NCBI GenBank assembly: GCA_945918815.1
Contig: CAMEIU010000113.1
Coordinates: forward strand, 1 to 7,181
Source: an uncultured Clostridia bacterium
Lineage (GTDB): Bacteria > Bacillota > Clostridia > Oscillospirales > Oscillospiraceae
DNA: 7,181 nt
Reading direction: 5' to 3'
Shown: one piece after another, positions 5,728-7,181 of the stretch
How the letters are laid out: each line of letters starts with the position of its first letter
Position numbering within the stretch: the first letter of the stretch is position 1
Translations under genes and position numbers: made by a program
Notes under the pieces: generated by a model
The model's input: the letters and a program-made list of their open reading frames with translations, nothing else
Database searches by the model: none
Told to the model about the DNA's origin: nothing

Positions 5728-6705
5728 ATGAAACTGTTCGCATATGGCTGCCGTCCCTTTGACGAGGAGCCGTTTTTCCGGCAGCACGCCAAGGAATTGG
5801 GCGTGGACCTGGGCCTCAGCGCCGTGCCGGTGAGCCTGGAGACGGCGGAGCTGGCCAAGGGCTATGAGTATATTTCCATTCTGACCACCCCGGTGGACGC
5901 CGGGCTCATGGACCGGCTGCAGGCGCTGGGGGTGAAGATGATCTCCACCCGGACCATCGGCTATGACCACATCGACTACCGCCACGCCGCCGAGATCGGC
6001 ATGGGCGTGTCCAACGTGTCCTACACGCCGGAGTGCGTGGCGGACTATACCATCATGCTGATGCTCATGTCCATCCGCAAGATGAAGCGCATCATGCAGC
6101 GGGCAGTCATCAACGATTTCACCCTCAAGGGCATCAACGGCGGCCTGCTGCCGGAGCGCACCGTGGGCGTCATCGGCACGGGCCGCATCGGCAAGGCCGT
6201 CATCCGGGATCTGAAGGGCTTCGGCTGCCAGGTCTATGCCTACGACGTGTACCCCAATCCCAATTTGGACGTAGAGTATCTGACCCTGGAGGAGCTGTTC
6301 CGCCGCTGCGACCTGATCACCCTCCATATGCCCCTGACCGCCGACAACTTCCACATGATCGACCGGGAGGCCATCGCGAAAATGCCCGACAGCGTCATTC
6401 TCATCAACACGGCCCGGGGCGGCCTCATCGACTCCGACGCCATGATCGAGGGCCTGGAATCCGGCAAAATCGCCGCCTGCGGCCTGGATGTGGTGGAGGA
6501 CGAGTTCCAGATGTACTACTACGACCGCCGCAGCGACGTCCTGGGCAACCGCCGCCTGTCCATCCTCCGGGACATGCCCAACGTGGTGGTGACGCCCCAC
6601 ATGGCCTTCTACACCGACCGCAGCGTCTCGGATATGGTCCTGAACTCCATGCTCAGCTGCCTCTACGACAGCCGGGGAGAGAAGAACCCCTGGAAGATCG
6701 TATGA
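5728..6705 (+). CDS. D-2-hydroxyacid dehydrogenase, probably D-lactate dehydrogenase (VanH-like)
   Basis: A 325-residue cytoplasmic NAD-dependent enzyme that interconverts a 2-keto acid and its D-2-hydroxy acid, most likely pyruvate and D-lactate. Family features: a substrate-domain STRTIGYDHID motif (73-83), Rossmann loop GTGRIG (150-155), Asp173 at the end of the second strand (favours NADH over NADPH), NTARGG (227-232) with catalytic Arg230, LDVVEDE (253-259) with Glu257, and TPHMAFYT (289-296) with His291. The catalytic Arg-Glu-His set is complete. The ISTRTIGYDHID region and the YYYDRR insertion after the glutamate resemble VanH and fermentative D-LDH enzymes of about 320-330 residues. 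No vanA or vanX partner is adjacent, so a fermentative role that reoxidises NADH is more likely than vancomycin resistance. Aromatic 2-keto acids (phenyllactate dehydrogenase) remain possible substrates. It has its own promoter and terminator. Confidence 0.92.
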   Translation: MKLFAYGCRPFDEEPFFRQHAKELGVDLGLSAVPVSLETAELAKGYEYISILTTPVDAGLMDRLQALGVKMISTRTIGYDHIDYRHAAEIGMGVSNVSYTPECVADYTIMLMLMSIRKMKRIMQRAVINDFTLKGINGGLLPERTVGVIGTGRIGKAVIRDLKGFGCQVYAYDVYPNPNLDVEYLTLEELFRRCDLITLHMPLTADNFHMIDREAIAKMPDSVILINTARGGLIDSDAMIEGLESGKIAACGLDVVEDEFQMYYYDRRSDVLGNRRLSILRDMPNVVVTPHMAFYTDRSVSDMVLNSMLSCLYDSRGEKNPWKIV

Positions 6706-6714
6706 CATAGTAAG

Positions 6715-6759
6715 CGCCGCCTTTTATGATGTAAGTGTCACAAAAGGCGGCGTGTTTTT
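6715..6759 (+). terminator. Rho-independent terminator of the dehydrogenase gene
   Basis: CGCCGCCTTTT (6715-6725) pairs perfectly with AAAAGGCGGCG (6742-6752). TGA/TCA inside the loop can extend the stem past a mismatch, and TGTTTTT follows at 6753-6759. It begins nine bases after the stop codon. Confidence 0.92.
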
Positions 6760-6786
6760 GCTTTGTTTTGCACGACTATACAATGC

Positions 6787-6854
6787 CGTAGGTGCGACCC
6801 TTGCGGTCGCCCGAAGGTGTGAAGTGGCGGGCGACCGCGAGGGTCGCCCCTACG
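6787..6854. repeat. Large palindromic intergenic repeat (two 27-base arms)
   Basis: Arms at 6787-6813 and 6828-6854 are inverse complements at 25 of 27 positions (one of the two differences can still form a G-T wobble pair), around a 14-base loop. They begin and end with CGTAGG/CCTACG and contain GCGGTCGCCCG/CGGGCGACCGC. This is the style of a GC-rich REP-like element; I recall similar CGTAGGGGCGACC palindromes from Clostridia but cannot check copy number here. It lies 29 bases past the stop of the leftward aspartate kinase gene and could stabilise or end that transcript, although no T-run follows on that strand. Confidence 0.8.
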
Positions 6855-6883
6855 AATCACGTTCGGACGGGCAATTCGGCCGA

Positions 6884-7181
6884 TCAATCAAAGAACTTGT
6901 CGTGAATGGCCCGCATGGCCCGTTCGGAGTCGGCCTTGTCGATGAGGACGGAGACCTTGATCTCGCTGGTGGAGATCATGTGGATATTGATCTGGTTGCT
7001 GTACAGGGCCTCGAACATGGTGGCGGCGATGCCGGGGTTGTTGGCCATACCGGCGCCGACGATGGAGACCTTGGACACGTCGGTGGAGACGCTCATGGAC
7101 TGGAACTTCAGCTTGTCGGCGTTGTCTCTGATGACCTTCTCACACAGATCCTTGTCGGACTCATGGATGGTAAAGGAGATG
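6884..7181 (-). CDS. lysC: Aspartate kinase, C-terminal ACT region only (5' part outside window)
   Basis: The last 99 residues of a gene entering from the right edge, ending at TGA 6884-6886. Aspartate kinase phosphorylates L-aspartate, the first step toward lysine, threonine, methionine and diaminopimelate. The fragment carries the C-terminal tandem ACT regulatory region. The diagnostic stretch is VSKVSIVGAGMANNPGIAA followed by MFEALYSNQINIHMISTSEIK and SVLIDK. The GAGM, INI and MISTSEIK elements form the allosteric amino-acid site in this family. The frame continues unbroken upstream to 7181 (residues ISFTIHESDKDL...), so the ATG at 7096 is an internal methionine, not a start. The kinase domain is not visible, so the feedback amino acid and isozyme class cannot be decided. 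No terminator with a T-run is seen after it, only the palindrome at 6787-6854. Confidence 0.93.
   Translation of the reverse strand, partial: ISFTIHESDKDLCEKVIRDNADKLKFQSMSVSTDVSKVSIVGAGMANNPGIAATMFEALYSNQINIHMISTSEIKVSVLIDKADSERAMRAIHDKFFD

Noticed and set aside
3903..5762. Rightward 619-codon open frame opposite the SLH gene
   Set aside because: It crosses the repeat element, the terminator hairpin, the whole SLH gene and both divergent promoters, and has no recognisable domain.
5728..6705. Vancomycin-resistance gene vanH
   Set aside because: No vanA/B ligase, vanX dipeptidase or vanRS genes are present in the window; similarity to the branch alone does not support a resistance role.
5686..6708. 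Leftward 340-codon open frame opposite the dehydrogenase
   Set aside because: It mirrors the dehydrogenase exactly; its His/Val/Asp-rich composition reflects complement codon bias.

Overview
The window most likely comes from a GC-rich, Gram-positive anaerobe of the Clostridia, probably Oscillospiraceae-like. This rests on strong GGAGG-type ribosome sites, TTGACA/TATAAT-like promoters in short AT-rich gaps, an S-layer-homology (SLH) surface protein, a VanH-like D-2-hydroxyacid dehydrogenase, and GC-rich palindromic intergenic repeats. The taxonomic call is inference from gene style, not from a marker gene. No tRNA, rRNA, CRISPR array, transposase or phage gene was seen.

Layout. At the left edge, reading leftward, is a two-gene lower-glycolysis operon: a type II (archaeal-type) glyceraldehyde-3-phosphate dehydrogenase (1071-2129) followed 13 bases later by a phosphoglycerate kinase that also looks archaeal-like and runs off the window (1-1057). 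Diverging from it is a second operon with a DeoR/GlpR-type sugar-phosphate-responsive regulator (2343-3101) and a small PHP-domain metal-dependent phosphoesterase (3124-3792). The 213-base gap between the two start codons holds two back-to-back promoters, each with a 17-base spacer, and an AT-rich middle with an inverted repeat that could be the regulator's operator. The simplest reading is that the DeoR protein senses a phosphorylated sugar and controls the gap-pgk operon, its own operon, or both.

From 3793 to 4073 there is no gene. This stretch holds a 174-base element bounded by a 10-base perfect inverted repeat, with GC-rich internal palindromes of a dispersed-repeat type. A 17-base-pair hairpin (4074-4119) then ends the leftward SLH-domain secreted protein (4140-5567). 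Its C-terminal half is of unknown function.

The SLH gene shares a 160-base promoter region with a rightward D-2-hydroxyacid dehydrogenase (5728-6705), probably D-lactate dehydrogenase, which ends in a clear Rho-independent terminator. A second large palindromic repeat (6787-6854) lies before the 3' end of a leftward aspartate kinase gene, which enters from the right edge (6884-7181).

Metabolically, the window joins triose-phosphate oxidation with ATP formation (gap, pgk) to a possible NADH-reoxidising step (D-2-hydroxyacid dehydrogenase), but these are separate transcription units. The most distinctive item is the archaeal-style GAPDH-PGK pair with its own divergent DeoR-PHP operon. I did not find evidence for a wholly new defence, mobile or RNA system.
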